From QAMH01 sp900556425 (GTDB lineage: Bacteria > Actinomycetota > Coriobacteriia > Coriobacteriales > QAMH01): a DNA stretch of 64,000 nucleotides. Position 1 is the first letter of the stretch. Every line of letters starts with the position of its first letter. Both the position numbers and the translations under genes were made by a program. The notes beneath the pieces were generated by a model. The model worked only from the letters and a program-made list of their open reading frames with translations. It was not told the origin of the DNA and did no database searches. The DNA is taken from assembly GCA_902475535.1 (NCBI GenBank), contig CABRZR010000001.1, positions 229,449 through 293,448 on the forward strand. The letters run 5' to 3'. Shown here piece by piece: positions 50,023-59,170 of the stretch.

Positions 50023-51561
50023 TTATCCTATGAAATCGGTAACCGCGTCTTCGATTGCCGTCACGTCTCCGTCGATCACTGTCGTGAAACGGATTGCCTT
50101 ATCGTCAAGTTCATCGAGCTGCGGCGGAATGGGGCAGACGCGCGTCATCTCATACACCTTGCGGTTGAGCTGCACATCGGTAAGCTCCTCCACGTCAGCG
50201 GGAAGCGGCTCGTCTGCCGGGATACCGGCTAGGCCCCGATACACGTTGCTGCCGAACTTCGCCCAGTTGGCCGTCGAGGCAATGAGCATGGGATTGTCGC
50301 CCTTTTGCTGTTCGGCGACCTTCCACGCGACAGCCGTGTGCGGATCGAGCAGGTAGTCATGTTGTTCGAAGACGTCATGAATGGTCTGCAGACACGTGTC
50401 ACTGTCGACTGAACCCGCGCGGTAATTCTGCTGGAGCGCGGCAAAGGTCTCCTCGTCAAGCTCGAAGCGGCGCTTCTCGCGCAGGTCGTCCATCCACCCC
50501 TGGATGGCTGCGGCATCACGTCCCGTGAGCTCGAAGAGCTGGCGCTCGAGATTGCTCGAGACGAGAATGTCCATCGAAGGCGAGGGCGTGAGCATGAAGG
50601 GTCGGTCGCTGATATCGTAAACGCCCGTCTCGATGAAGTCGGCGAGCACGCGATTGGCGTTGCTCGCGCAGACGATGCGGTCGATGGGCACGCCGAGCTG
50701 CTTGGCATACCAGCAGGCGAGAATATTGCCGAAGTTGCCCGTGGGAACCGTCACGTCAATGGGGTCACCGGCGGCCACAACGCCGTCCTTGACCATCATG
50801 GAATATGCGCTGATGTAGTACACGACCTGCGGCAGCAGGCGGCCCCAGTTGATCGAGTTGGCCGAGGACAATGCGATATTGCGTGTGTCGAGCAAGTGCG
50901 CGTTGAAGGTCGCATCGTCGAACATGCGCTTGACGCTCGTCTGGCAATCATCGAAGTTGCCGCGCACGCCATAGACGCAGACGTTGTCGCCCTCCTGCGT
51001 GGCCATCTGCTTGAACTGGATATCGCTCACGCCACCGTCTGGATAGAAGACAACAATGGAGATATGGTCGCGGTCTGCAAAACCCTGCAAGGCCGCCTTG
51101 CCGGTATCACCGCTCGTTGCCACGGCGATGAGATAATCGTTATCCGCATCGCCTGCAGCACGATGCTTGTCAACGCATGCCGAGAAGAACACCGGCAGAC
51201 ACTGGAGCGCCATGTCCTTGAAGGCGCACGTGGGGCCATGCCACAACTCGAGCACATGCATGCCATCGGCAACGGTGACGACCGGGCAGATGTCCGGCGT
51301 GTCGAAGTTCTCGTTATACGCACGTTGCATGAGCTCGTTGAGCTCCGTATCGCCAAAGTCAACGCCGAAGCGCTCATACACGAACGCCGCCCGCTCGGCA
51401 TAGGGCATGTCGGCGAGCGAGACGATCTCGTCGAGCGTCATCGAAGGCAGCTTCTCGGGAACGAAAAGGCCTCCTCCCGAGGCAATCCCCTTCAGAAGCG
51501 CCTCACTAAAGGTCAAGGGTTCCTGTGTGTTACCACGCGTGTCGATATAGCGAATTTCCAT
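50023..51561 (-). CDS. thrC: Threonine synthase
   Basis: 512 residues from the ATG at 51561 on the minus strand, which has TTGGAG upstream; the frame runs on but nothing earlier looks like a start. The N-terminal YIDTRG motif, the PLP-binding Lys in PTCAFKDMALQ, ATSGDTGKAAL and VPTGNFGNILA are typical of the fold type II enzyme. It converts O-phosphohomoserine to threonine. The length fits the longer (yeast/E. coli-like) subgroup. It is divergent from iorA, with 127 bases between the two starts. Confidence 0.93.
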   Translation of the reverse strand: MEIRYIDTRGNTQEPLTFSEALLKGIASGGGLFVPEKLPSMTLDEIVSLADMPYAERAAFVYERFGVDFGDTELNELMQRAYNENFDTPDICPVVTVADGMHVLELWHGPTCAFKDMALQCLPVFFSACVDKHRAAGDADNDYLIAVATSGDTGKAALQGFADRDHISIVVFYPDGGVSDIQFKQMATQEGDNVCVYGVRGNFDDCQTSVKRMFDDATFNAHLLDTRNIALSSANSINWGRLLPQVVYYISAYSMMVKDGVVAAGDPIDVTVPTGNFGNILACWYAKQLGVPIDRIVCASNANRVLADFIETGVYDISDRPFMLTPSPSMDILVSSNLERQLFELTGRDAAAIQGWMDDLREKRRFELDEETFAALQQNYRAGSVDSDTCLQTIHDVFEQHDYLLDPHTAVAWKVAEQQKGDNPMLIASTANWAKFGSNVYRGLAGIPADEPLPADVEELTDVQLNRKVYEMTRVCPIPPQLDELDDKAIRFTTVIDGDVTAIEDAVTDFIG

Positions 51562-51688
51562 GCGAAACTCCAAGGTAAGGTGAACGTGCGATAGATGGTA
51601 CCATGTATCGAACTGCGCCGAGCACACGACTCGGCACGCAAACGCTATCGGAAAGCCTGACGAGAAGGCGCAGACGAGGAGATACGAC

Positions 51689-53650
51689 ATGCCAGTTAAG
51701 TTGCTCATGGGAAACGAGGCCCTCGGGCTCGGCGCTATGCACGCGGGCGTCAACTTCGTGAGCGGGTATCCTGGCACGCCCTCGACCGAGGTGCTCGAGA
51801 CCATCGCCAAGCACAATGATGGGTCCATCCATGTCGAGTGGTCCACCAACGAGAAAGCCGCCCTCGAAGCTGCCGCGGGCGCGGCCTATGCCGGCGCACG
51901 TGCCCTCGTCACGATGAAGCAGGTCGGCCTCAACGTCGCGAGCGATCCGCTCATGACGCTCTCGTACATCGGCGTCGAGGGTGGGCTCGTCATCGTCGTG
52001 GCTGATGATCCCGGCCCCATCTCGAGTCAGACCGAGCAGGACACACGCAATTTTGCGCAGTTTGCCAAGGTGCCGATCTTCGACCCGGCGAGTCCCGGCG
52101 AGGCGTACGGCATGATCCAGGACGCCTTCGAGCTCTCCGAGCGCCACCATACGCCCGTTATCGTGCGCCCGACCACGCGCGTAAGTCACGCCTGCGGCAC
52201 CGTCAAGACGCGTGGCGGCGTAGCCGATTGCGGGGCAGAGTTCGCAAATCCCACGCGAGATGACGATGATGCCGCCTGGGAGCGGCATGTCCCGAGCGGC
52301 TTTGTGAAGGACACGCAGCGCTGGGTCGTTTTCCCGCGCACGAGCTTTCTGAACCATGGCAAGGTCGAGGAGCGCGCGGCGGTCATTGCCGATGAGCTCT
52401 CCTTCGGCTATCGCCCCAACCGAATCGAGATCTCCGGCATGTCACGTGAGGAGGCGGCTCATGCGTTCGAGCAGCGTGGCGAGTCGCGCTTCGCGCTTGG
52501 CATTGCCTGTGGTGGTATCTCGTATCATTACGTCATGGAAGCCCTCGAGATGTGCGGGCTCGAGCTGCCCGTCCTCAAAATCGGAACGCCCTATCCCTTT
52601 CCCGCCAAACTCGCGACCGAGTTTCTCGAGGCGGTTGACGAGGTCATCTGTGTCGAGGAGCTCGATCCCGTCATCGAGCGCGAGCTCAACTTCCTCTGCG
52701 GGTTCGAGTTCTTGCCCAGCACCATCCATGGCAAGCTCGATGGCTACTTTGGCTATGCGGGCGAGCAGAGCGTCGAGGCCATTTGCGACGTGCTCGCGGA
52801 GTTTGTCGACGGGATGTGCCAGGGGGTCAGACCCCTTGGCACATTGGCGTGTGCCAAGGGGTCTGACCCCCTGGCACATCCCGTCGACAAACCTGATCTC
52901 CCGCCGCGACCTCCCGTCTTATGCGCGGGTTGCCCGCATCGCGCGAGCTTCTATGCCGTCAAACGTGCCGTGGGCAAACGCAAGGCCGTCTTCTGCGGTG
53001 ACATCGGGTGCTACACGCTCGGCAATGCCGCACCGCTCGACATGGTCGACACATGCCTGTGCATGGGCGGTGGCATCACCGTCGCGCAGGGTATCGAGAC
53101 GGCTGACCCTGGCACGCTCGCGTTTGGCTTCGTGGGCGATTCGACCTTCTTTGCCAGCGGCATCACGGGCGTCGTTAACGCCGTCTACAACCAGCACGAT
53201 ATGATCGTGTGCATACTCGACAACTCGACGACGGCCATGACCGGCCAGCAGCCGCATCCGGGCACGGGCCGCACGATGATGGGCAACGAAGTGCCTGCGC
53301 TCAGCATCCCGCGCATTCTCGAAGCACTCGATGTCGAGTGTGCAATCGTCGATCCGCTCGACTTCGAGGCTGCCGTGCAGACGGTACGCGATGCCATCGA
53401 CAAGACGGGCGTGCGTGCCATCATCTTCAAGTCGCCCTGCATCTATCTCGAGCCGCCACGGCATCCAGCCGTTGAGCTTGACCTCGATGCCTGCATTGAC
53501 TGCCGCGTCTGCATCAAGCAGCTTGGTTGCCCTGCTCTCGTAGTCGAGGATGGCCACGTGGCCGTAGATGCATCGCTGTGCTATGGTTGCGAGCTCTGCT
53601 GCAAGATATGCCCCACTGACGCGCTGCGGGAAGGGGGACGCGATGAGTAG
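51689..53650 (+). CDS. iorA: Indolepyruvate ferredoxin oxidoreductase, alpha subunit
   Basis: 653 residues. The N-terminal pyrimidine-binding domain (GNEALGLGAMHAGVNFVSGYPGTPST) is followed by a transferase-like domain, the TPP-binding domain (LCAGCPHRASFYA, GDIGCYTLG, GGGITVAQGIE) and two C-terminal [4Fe-4S] motifs (CIDCRVC with a following Cys, and CYGCELCCKICP). It oxidises indolepyruvate and other aryl pyruvates to the acyl-CoA, reducing ferredoxin, in amino acid fermentation. A 92-bp perfect inverted repeat (52801-52892) lies in frame in the linker before LPPRPP and adds about 30 residues. Downstream iorB overlaps by 8 bases. GAGGAG precedes ATG 51689. Confidence 0.93.
   Translation: MPVKLLMGNEALGLGAMHAGVNFVSGYPGTPSTEVLETIAKHNDGSIHVEWSTNEKAALEAAAGAAYAGARALVTMKQVGLNVASDPLMTLSYIGVEGGLVIVVADDPGPISSQTEQDTRNFAQFAKVPIFDPASPGEAYGMIQDAFELSERHHTPVIVRPTTRVSHACGTVKTRGGVADCGAEFANPTRDDDDAAWERHVPSGFVKDTQRWVVFPRTSFLNHGKVEERAAVIADELSFGYRPNRIEISGMSREEAAHAFEQRGESRFALGIACGGISYHYVMEALEMCGLELPVLKIGTPYPFPAKLATEFLEAVDEVICVEELDPVIERELNFLCGFEFLPSTIHGKLDGYFGYAGEQSVEAICDVLAEFVDGMCQGVRPLGTLACAKGSDPLAHPVDKPDLPPRPPVLCAGCPHRASFYAVKRAVGKRKAVFCGDIGCYTLGNAAPLDMVDTCLCMGGGITVAQGIETADPGTLAFGFVGDSTFFASGITGVVNAVYNQHDMIVCILDNSTTAMTGQQPHPGTGRTMMGNEVPALSIPRILEALDVECAIVDPLDFEAAVQTVRDAIDKTGVRAIIFKSPCIYLEPPRHPAVELDLDACIDCRVCIKQLGCPALVVEDGHVAVDASLCYGCELCCKICPTDALREGGRDE
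52801..52892. repeat. In-frame 92-bp perfect inverted repeat inside iorA
   Basis: Two exact 43-base arms (52801-52843 and 52850-52892) flank a 6-base loop, TTGGCG. The core CAGGGGGTCAGACCCC recalls the palindrome at 38004-38034. It is read as residues of about 371-401 of IorA without a stop or frameshift. Confidence 0.95.
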
Positions 53651-54233
53651 ACGCTCCGGACTCAACTGCGTCATCTGTGGCGTGGGCGGTCAGGGCAATG
53701 TGCTTGCCTCGCGCCTCATCGCGCAGGTGCTGCTCGCCCGCGACGAGCACGTAAAGACCGCAGAGACCATTGGCATGGCACAGCGCGGCGGCTCAGTTGC
53801 AAGTCACGTGCGTGGTGGCCATCCGCAATCCCCGCTCGTGCCCAAGGGCTGTGCCGACTGCCTCATCGCCTTCGAGCCTGGCGAGGCCGTGCGCTGCATC
53901 GACTACCTTGCGCCTGGCGCCACCATCGTCGTAAACACACAGGCAACCCAACCTCCGGTAGCGGCCCTGCAAGGCATCGACTACGACGGCTCCGAGGCGC
54001 TTGCATACCTGCGTTCGCTGCCCGATGCCACGCTCATCGAAGTCGATGGAACCTCCATCTGCGATCAGGTCGGATCGGCAAAGGTGCTCAACATCGCACT
54101 GCTTGCCGCGGCTGTCAAAAGCGGCGCGCTCGGCATTACGCGTGATGAGCTTGAAGCCGCTATACGCGCTCGCGTGAAGCCTCGCTTTCACGAGATAAAT
54201 CTGCGTGCCATCGCTCTCGTCTTCGGGGACTAA
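53643..54233 (+). CDS. iorB: Indolepyruvate ferredoxin oxidoreductase, beta subunit
   Basis: 196 residues from ATG 53643, inside the end of iorA. The N-terminus reads CVICGVGGQGNVLASRLIAQ, the gamma-type domain motif of 2-oxoacid ferredoxin oxidoreductases, followed by ETIGMAQRGGSVASHVR. It forms the alpha2beta2 enzyme with IorA. It ends 14 bases from the convergent acetate kinase gene. Confidence 0.92.
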   Translation: MSRRSGLNCVICGVGGQGNVLASRLIAQVLLARDEHVKTAETIGMAQRGGSVASHVRGGHPQSPLVPKGCADCLIAFEPGEAVRCIDYLAPGATIVVNTQATQPPVAALQGIDYDGSEALAYLRSLPDATLIEVDGTSICDQVGSAKVLNIALLAAAVKSGALGITRDELEAAIRARVKPRFHEINLRAIALVFGD

Positions 54234-54247
54234 GCGCGCTTCGTTCG

Positions 54248-55468
54248 CTACTTTTTGTTGAGTTTCTTCACGAGGCTGCTCGTCTCGCGGGCGATGCGCA
54301 CTTCTTCGTCGGTGGTCACGACGCAGATCTTGATGGGGCTGTCGTCGATCGAGATGATGCGATTGACGCCTATCTGGCCCGTCACGTGATTGCGGTCCTT
54401 ATCGAGAATCATGCCCATGTGCGCCAGCCCGTCGAAAATGCGCTCGCGCAGCTCGGCCGAGTTCTCGCCAATGCCTGCGGTCATGACGACGGCGTCTGTT
54501 CGCGTCATCGCGGCGTAGAAGCCGCCAATGGCCTTCTGCACCCGGTACACGTACATGTCGATTGCGAGCTCAGCCTGCTCGTTGCCATCCTGTGCCGCCT
54601 CCAGCACGTCGCGCATGTCGCTGGATAGGCCCGACACGCCCAGGATGCCGCTTTCGCGGTTGAGGATGGCATCCATCTCGTCAAAGCTGATGCCCTCGCG
54701 ACGCATGATGTAGGTGATGATGGCCGGGTCGATGGAGCCCGTGCGCGTGCCCATCATGAGGCCCTCGAGCGGCGTGAAGCCCATGGTGGTGTCGATGGAC
54801 TTGCCATGGTTCACGGCCGTGATGGAGCCGCCGTTTCCCAGATGACAGGTGATGAGGCCAAGGTCCTTGAGCGGACGTCCGAGAAGGGCGGCTGCCTGCT
54901 TCGCCGCATAGCGATGGCTCGTGCCGTGGGCGCCGTAGCGACGGATGCGATAATCCTCGTAGTAGCGCATGGGCAATGGGTACATGTAGGCCTTCGGAGG
55001 CATCGTGGTGTGAAATGCGGTGTCGAACACGGCGACCTCCGGCGTGTCTGGCATCATCTTGCGCATCATGTCGATGCAAGCGTCTGCGGGCGGGTTATGG
55101 AGCGGCGCCAACTCCTCGCATGCCTCGAGCTTCGCCCGTGCGTCGTCATCGATGAGCGTGGCCTTGCTGAAGTACTCGCCACCCGCGACGACGCGATTTC
55201 CGATTGCATCGATCTGGTCGAGGCTGCTGATGGGGCTTTTGGGGTCCTGCACCAGTATGTCTAGTAGCTCTTTGAGGCATTCCGGCACCGTAAGACCCGC
55301 CACGTCGTAGGAGGTCTTGGCAAAGTCGGGCGCGAACGAGACGTTCATGAACGCTTCGGGCGAGCCAACCTTTTCCGCAAGGCACCTCATGAGCGACAAC
55401 TTGTTATTTGTGTCGATGAGCTGGCTTTTCAAACTGGAACTTCCGGCGTTTACGACCAGTACGAGCAT
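54248..55468 (-). CDS. ackA: Acetate kinase
   Basis: 406 residues from the ATG at 55468, which has AAGGAGGACA upstream on the minus strand. Family motifs: VLVVNAGSSSLK at the N-terminus, FDTAFH, YGAHGTSHRY, ITCHLGNGGSITA, GFTPLEGLMMGTRTG and TAGIGENSAELR. It makes ATP from acetyl phosphate, the last step of acetogenic fermentation. No pta lies next to it here. Together with iorAB it points to ATP gain from amino acid or acyl-CoA oxidation. Confidence 0.95.
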   Translation of the reverse strand: MLVLVVNAGSSSLKSQLIDTNNKLSLMRCLAEKVGSPEAFMNVSFAPDFAKTSYDVAGLTVPECLKELLDILVQDPKSPISSLDQIDAIGNRVVAGGEYFSKATLIDDDARAKLEACEELAPLHNPPADACIDMMRKMMPDTPEVAVFDTAFHTTMPPKAYMYPLPMRYYEDYRIRRYGAHGTSHRYAAKQAAALLGRPLKDLGLITCHLGNGGSITAVNHGKSIDTTMGFTPLEGLMMGTRTGSIDPAIITYIMRREGISFDEMDAILNRESGILGVSGLSSDMRDVLEAAQDGNEQAELAIDMYVYRVQKAIGGFYAAMTRTDAVVMTAGIGENSAELRERIFDGLAHMGMILDKDRNHVTGQIGVNRIISIDDSPIKICVVTTDEEVRIARETSSLVKKLNKK

Positions 55469-55530
55469 TGTGTCCTCCTTGTTGCGGGATAAGCACACAG
55501 TGTATTTGACTTGCTTTCCGCCAACAAGAA

Positions 55531-55563
55531 ACCAGACAAAAGTGCCCCGGCGACTTTTGTCTC
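55531..55563. repeat. ACCAGACAAA repeat with altered end
   Basis: The left end and core (ACCAGACAAAAGTGCCCCGG) are standard. The right end reads CGACTTTTGTCTCATTT, with GG changed to CA, as if merged with the AATGAGACA repeat type. It lies in the 256-base gap between ackA and molybdoenzyme 3. Confidence 0.7.
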
Positions 55564-55580
55564 ATTTGATGCGGGCTACT

Positions 55581-55623
55581 TCTCACCCTCTCATCTCACC
55601 CCCAAGTCCATTCCCTGCGGGTC
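55581..55623. promoter_or_regulatory. Tandem CTCACCC motifs before molybdoenzyme 3
   Basis: TCTCACCCTC is followed by CTCACCCCC and, further on, CCCTGCGGGTC. The same order of blocks occurs at 62138-62177 before the MFS gene. The complement GGGTGAG recalls the GGGGA(T/G)GAGG boxes of MalT, the family prototype of the regulator encoded between the two sites. Confidence 0.55.
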
Positions 55624-55724
55624 ATGACCACTCCATACGCGCTTTCTAGACTTTCTGTATCGGCGAGCACTCGTCAGCTCGTCGGTTTCAAAACCAACTG
55701 AGAGAAGGAGAAAGGCGGTCATTC

Positions 55725-58088
55725 ATGGAAGAGATGAAAGCTGCCCCAGTCGTGAAACTGGACACGCTCTCCGACGTCAACGACATCGGAAAGCCGTGGC
55801 GCTTTGAGGAGGACGGACTCACCGTCACGCGTCTGTCCCCGTGGTCTGCTCCGGGATGTCATCCCACGGGCTGCGGACTGAAGGTCTACACCGATGGCGA
55901 GGATCGCGTCGTCAAGGTCGAGGGTGATGAGAACCATCCGGTTACGCAGGGACGCCTCTGCGTGCGCTGCCTCACGCTCATGGACTACATGTACAATCCC
56001 TCCCGCATCATCTACCCGATGAAGCGCGATCCCGAGAAGCGCGGCGATGCCGATGCGTGGGAGCGCTGCACCTGGGATGAGGCCGTGGCCATCATCAAGG
56101 AGAACTACGACCGCATCACCAAGCAGTACGGACGCGAGAGCTGCGTGTGCTTCACGGGCACCGGCCGCGAGGGCGGCACCTTCAACCCCTATGGTTCGGT
56201 CATGCTCGGCACGCCCAACTACTGCTACACGCAGTCGGGCTACGCCTGCTACATTCCGCGCCTGGCCGCATCGAGCTACATCATCGGTTCGGCCTATCCC
56301 GAGATCGACTACGCCTGCGCCCTGCCCGGACGCTTTGACGACCCAGCCTACGAGTTGCCCGAGTGCCTCATCATGTGGGGCAAGATGCCGCTGTCGTCCA
56401 ACGGCGACGGCCTCTTCGGCCATGCCGTCATCGACATGATGCGCCGCGGCACGCGCCTCATCATGGTCGACCCGCGCATGAACTGGCTCGCCAGCCGCGC
56501 CGACATCCATCTGCGCCTGCGTGCCGGCACGGATACCGCGCTTGCCATGGGCTTGCTCTCGGTCATCATCAACGAGGACCTCTACGATCACGAATACGTC
56601 GAGTACTGGTGCTATGGTTTCGACGAGCTCAAGGCGCGCATCAACGACCCGGAGAAGGGCATGACATCGGCAAAGGCTGCCGAAATCACCGGCATTCCCG
56701 AGGAAAAGATCGTCGAGGCTGCCCGCATGTACGCTCAGGCCAAACCCGCCAGCATCTCCTGGGGACTTGCCATCGACCAGAAGGCCAACGGCATGCAGGC
56801 TGGTCAGTGCATCCTTGACCTCATGGCCATCACCGGCAACATCGACGTGCCCGGTGGTAACGTCCTGGGCGACGTGACCTCCGGCCTCAACGAGGTGGGT
56901 TTCGGCTTCGAGAAGGGCGTTGGCGATCTCGTGAGCGAGATGATCGGCCTGGCCGAGTATCCCGCCTATTGCAATCTCATCATGAACGCACATGCCGATC
57001 TCATGCTTCAGACGTTGGAGACCGGCGAGCCCTATCCCATCAAGTTGGGCATGTACTGCGGCAACAACCTGATGTCGTGCACATCGGCCGAGCCCAAGCG
57101 CTGGCATGATGCCATCCTCAAGTCGCTCGAGTTCTGCTTCACCATCGATACCTTCATGACGCCATCGGCCCAGGCGTCCTGCGACGTGTTCCTGCCGCTG
57201 GCAGCATCGGCCGAACGCGAAGGCACCACGTTCACGCATTACGGTGCGTCCATGGGCATCAAGGGCTTCTCGCAGGCGGCCACGCGCACGGGCGAGGCCC
57301 TGACGGATGCCGAGGCCTGCTTCAAGCTCGGCAAGGCACTTAATCCGCAGTGGTGGACCGACTACGATACCGTCGAGGACTTCATCAACCACCTGCGCCT
57401 TTCGAACAAGTTCAAGTTCCGCGATGTGGCTCCCGCGGTCTATGTCCAAGACGAAGTGACCTACCGCAAGAACGAGTGTGGCAAGCTGCGCAGCGATGGC
57501 AAGGTGGGCTTCAACACGCCGACCGGTCGCATCGAGCTCTACTCCACCATCTTCCAGCAGTTCGACGACGACCCGTTGCCCTACTACGACGAGCCGCAGT
57601 ACAGCCCCGTCAACACGCCGGAGCTCTTGGAGGAGTATCCCTACGTGCTCACGACTGGTGCCCGCCCCTACGCCTTCTTCCACTCCGAGAACCGCCAGGT
57701 TCCGTTCTGCCGCGAGCTCAACCCCGATCCCATCGTCGAGGTGAACCCCAAGACGGCCCAGAAGCTCGGCATCGCAGACGGGCAGTGGTGCGAGATCTGG
57801 AACCAGTTTGGAAGCTGCAAGCAGAAGGCCAAGGTCACCGAGACGGTTGACGAGAACACCATCCACTGCCAGCACGCCTGGTGGTTCCCCGAGGAAGATG
57901 GCAGCGAGCCTAATCTCTACGGCAACTGGCGTAGTAACGTCAACAACCTCGTTCCCAACTTCCACTTTGGCAAGCTTGGCTTCGGCGCGCCGTTCAAGTG
58001 CCTGCTTTGCAACATCAAGCCGATTGAAGAGTGCCTCGATACTGACATGAACGAGGTCTGGACGAAGTTCAAGAGGGAGGACCAATAA
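55725..58088 (+). CDS. Molybdopterin (bis-MGD) oxidoreductase catalytic subunit 3
   Basis: 787 residues. The [4Fe-4S] site is at about 45-82 (CHPTGC...CVRC), the candidate Mo ligand Cys lies in YACYIPR, and the C-terminal domain has AYAFFHSENRQ, HAWWFPE and a KCLLCNI end. No Tat signal is seen, so it is cytoplasmic. It lacks the acidic N-terminal extension of copy 2. GAGAAGGAGAAAG lies a little far upstream of ATG 55725. The three copies are clearly diverged from each other, so they likely serve different substrates. The stop overlaps the partner start by one base (TAATG), as in copy 2. Confidence 0.85.
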   Translation: MEEMKAAPVVKLDTLSDVNDIGKPWRFEEDGLTVTRLSPWSAPGCHPTGCGLKVYTDGEDRVVKVEGDENHPVTQGRLCVRCLTLMDYMYNPSRIIYPMKRDPEKRGDADAWERCTWDEAVAIIKENYDRITKQYGRESCVCFTGTGREGGTFNPYGSVMLGTPNYCYTQSGYACYIPRLAASSYIIGSAYPEIDYACALPGRFDDPAYELPECLIMWGKMPLSSNGDGLFGHAVIDMMRRGTRLIMVDPRMNWLASRADIHLRLRAGTDTALAMGLLSVIINEDLYDHEYVEYWCYGFDELKARINDPEKGMTSAKAAEITGIPEEKIVEAARMYAQAKPASISWGLAIDQKANGMQAGQCILDLMAITGNIDVPGGNVLGDVTSGLNEVGFGFEKGVGDLVSEMIGLAEYPAYCNLIMNAHADLMLQTLETGEPYPIKLGMYCGNNLMSCTSAEPKRWHDAILKSLEFCFTIDTFMTPSAQASCDVFLPLAASAEREGTTFTHYGASMGIKGFSQAATRTGEALTDAEACFKLGKALNPQWWTDYDTVEDFINHLRLSNKFKFRDVAPAVYVQDEVTYRKNECGKLRSDGKVGFNTPTGRIELYSTIFQQFDDDPLPYYDEPQYSPVNTPELLEEYPYVLTTGARPYAFFHSENRQVPFCRELNPDPIVEVNPKTAQKLGIADGQWCEIWNQFGSCKQKAKVTETVDENTIHCQHAWWFPEEDGSEPNLYGNWRSNVNNLVPNFHFGKLGFGAPFKCLLCNIKPIEECLDTDMNEVWTKFKREDQ

Positions 58089-58594
58089 TGAGCAAGGAAG
58101 TATACGGACTCCTCATCGATTACGAGTACTGCTCTGGTTGCCAGAGTTGCGAGGTGACCTGCAAGGAGACCCACAACTATCCCGTGGGCAAGTGGGGTAT
58201 CCGCGTGCTCGAGGAAGGGCCGTGGGAGATCGAGGACGGCACGGGCGTGTTCGATTACAACTACGTCCCCGTTCCCACCGACCTGTGTGACCTGTGCGTC
58301 GAGCGCACCTCGAAGGGCCGCGAGCCGGCCTGCGTGCACCACTGTCTCGCAAATGTCATCACCTATGGTCCCATCATGGAGCTGGCCGAGAAGATGTGCG
58401 AGAAGAGCAAGCAGGTGCTGTGGTTCCCGCAGTACAAGCCGCTGGCTGCCAAGGGCAAGTTCGTGCCCACGAAGAAGAGCAACTCCGAGGGCCTTGGTGG
58501 TGCCAAGGTCGAGGTCGAGGCAAATGAGAGCTGGTCTACCGCCGCGCATCGTCGCAGCGATGACGACCACTTCGAGATGGGTCTCGTAGAGTAA
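58088..58594 (+). CDS. 4Fe-4S ferredoxin-type electron transfer subunit of molybdoenzyme 3
   Basis: 168 residues, about 50 longer than the two paralogues. CSGCQSCEVTC starts the protein, and CDLC with CVHHC follows. The extra C-terminal tail is Lys/Ser/Glu-rich with no Cys and no helix long enough to cross the membrane (GKFVPTKKSNSEGLGG). The tail may bind the catalytic chain or another partner. It is translationally coupled to the catalytic gene. Confidence 0.85.
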   Translation: MSKEVYGLLIDYEYCSGCQSCEVTCKETHNYPVGKWGIRVLEEGPWEIEDGTGVFDYNYVPVPTDLCDLCVERTSKGREPACVHHCLANVITYGPIMELAEKMCEKSKQVLWFPQYKPLAAKGKFVPTKKSNSEGLGGAKVEVEANESWSTAAHRRSDDDHFEMGLVE

Positions 58595-58609
58595 GCCTTC
58601 GTGTTGTCT

Positions 58610-58680
58610 GGGCGGATGGTCATCCCAGGCTATCCGCCCTCGTCCCTCCTGCAGGGCGGCCTTCCAGCCATGGCCGCCCT
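58610..58680 (+). terminator. Two consecutive hairpins after the ferredoxin gene
   Basis: The first (58610-58639) pairs GGGCGGAT with ATCCGCCC. The second (58653-58680) pairs AGGGCGGCC with GGCCGCCCT. Neither has a T-run, so they may reduce rather than stop read-through into the next gene. Confidence 0.5.
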
Positions 58681-58715
58681 ATCCTCTTGGGGGACTTAGT
58701 CCTGAAGGAGCGACC

Positions 58716-59153
58716 ATGAAGAACAACAGCCGATTTGGGCAAGCCGCCTTCGTCCACTACCGTGGCGGCGTCGAGGGCGAGGAACCATTCGACGATCATT
58801 CCACGGGAGATCCGGTCAAGATTATTCTCGGGGCGGGCGCGGTCATTCCGGGCATCGAAGACGTCCTGAGCGAGATGGAAGTGGGCGAGGAGCGGACGGT
58901 CACCGTCCCGCCCGAGGAAGCCTATGGCCGTCACGACCCCGACGGCGTGCAGGTTTACCCGCGCACGATGTTCGAGTTTGGCGACGAGCTCGAGGTGGGC
59001 AGCGTATTCAAATGGACGAATCCCGCCTCGGGCATGCCGATTCCGGTGCGCGTGATAGAAGCGACCGATTCGACCGTGAAGGTTGACTTCAACCATCCAC
59101 TTGCCGAAAAGACGCTAGTATACTGGCTGAAACTTGAAGATCTGGTTGGCTAA
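58716..59153 (+). CDS. FKBP-type peptidyl-prolyl isomerase, SlyD-like
   Basis: 145 residues. The FKBP domain is interrupted by an insert-in-flap segment as in SlyD: VIPGIEDVLSEMEVGEERTV, PPEEAYGRHDPDGVQVYP, then GMPIPVRVIEATDSTVKVDFNHPLAEKTL. It lacks the His/Cys-rich metal tail of E. coli SlyD. SlyD proteins act as foldases and in metalloenzyme maturation. Its place right after a molybdoenzyme pair hints at a folding role for that enzyme, but such genes also occur alone. GAAGGAG precedes ATG 58716. Confidence 0.87.
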   Translation: MKNNSRFGQAAFVHYRGGVEGEEPFDDHSTGDPVKIILGAGAVIPGIEDVLSEMEVGEERTVTVPPEEAYGRHDPDGVQVYPRTMFEFGDELEVGSVFKWTNPASGMPIPVRVIEATDSTVKVDFNHPLAEKTLVYWLKLEDLVG

Positions 59154-59170
59154 GAGCACTGGTCACGGCC

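Noticed and set aside
52813..52880. Transcription terminator inside iorA
   Set aside because: The hairpin is strong but has no T-run after it, the reading frame continues, and iorB overlaps downstream.
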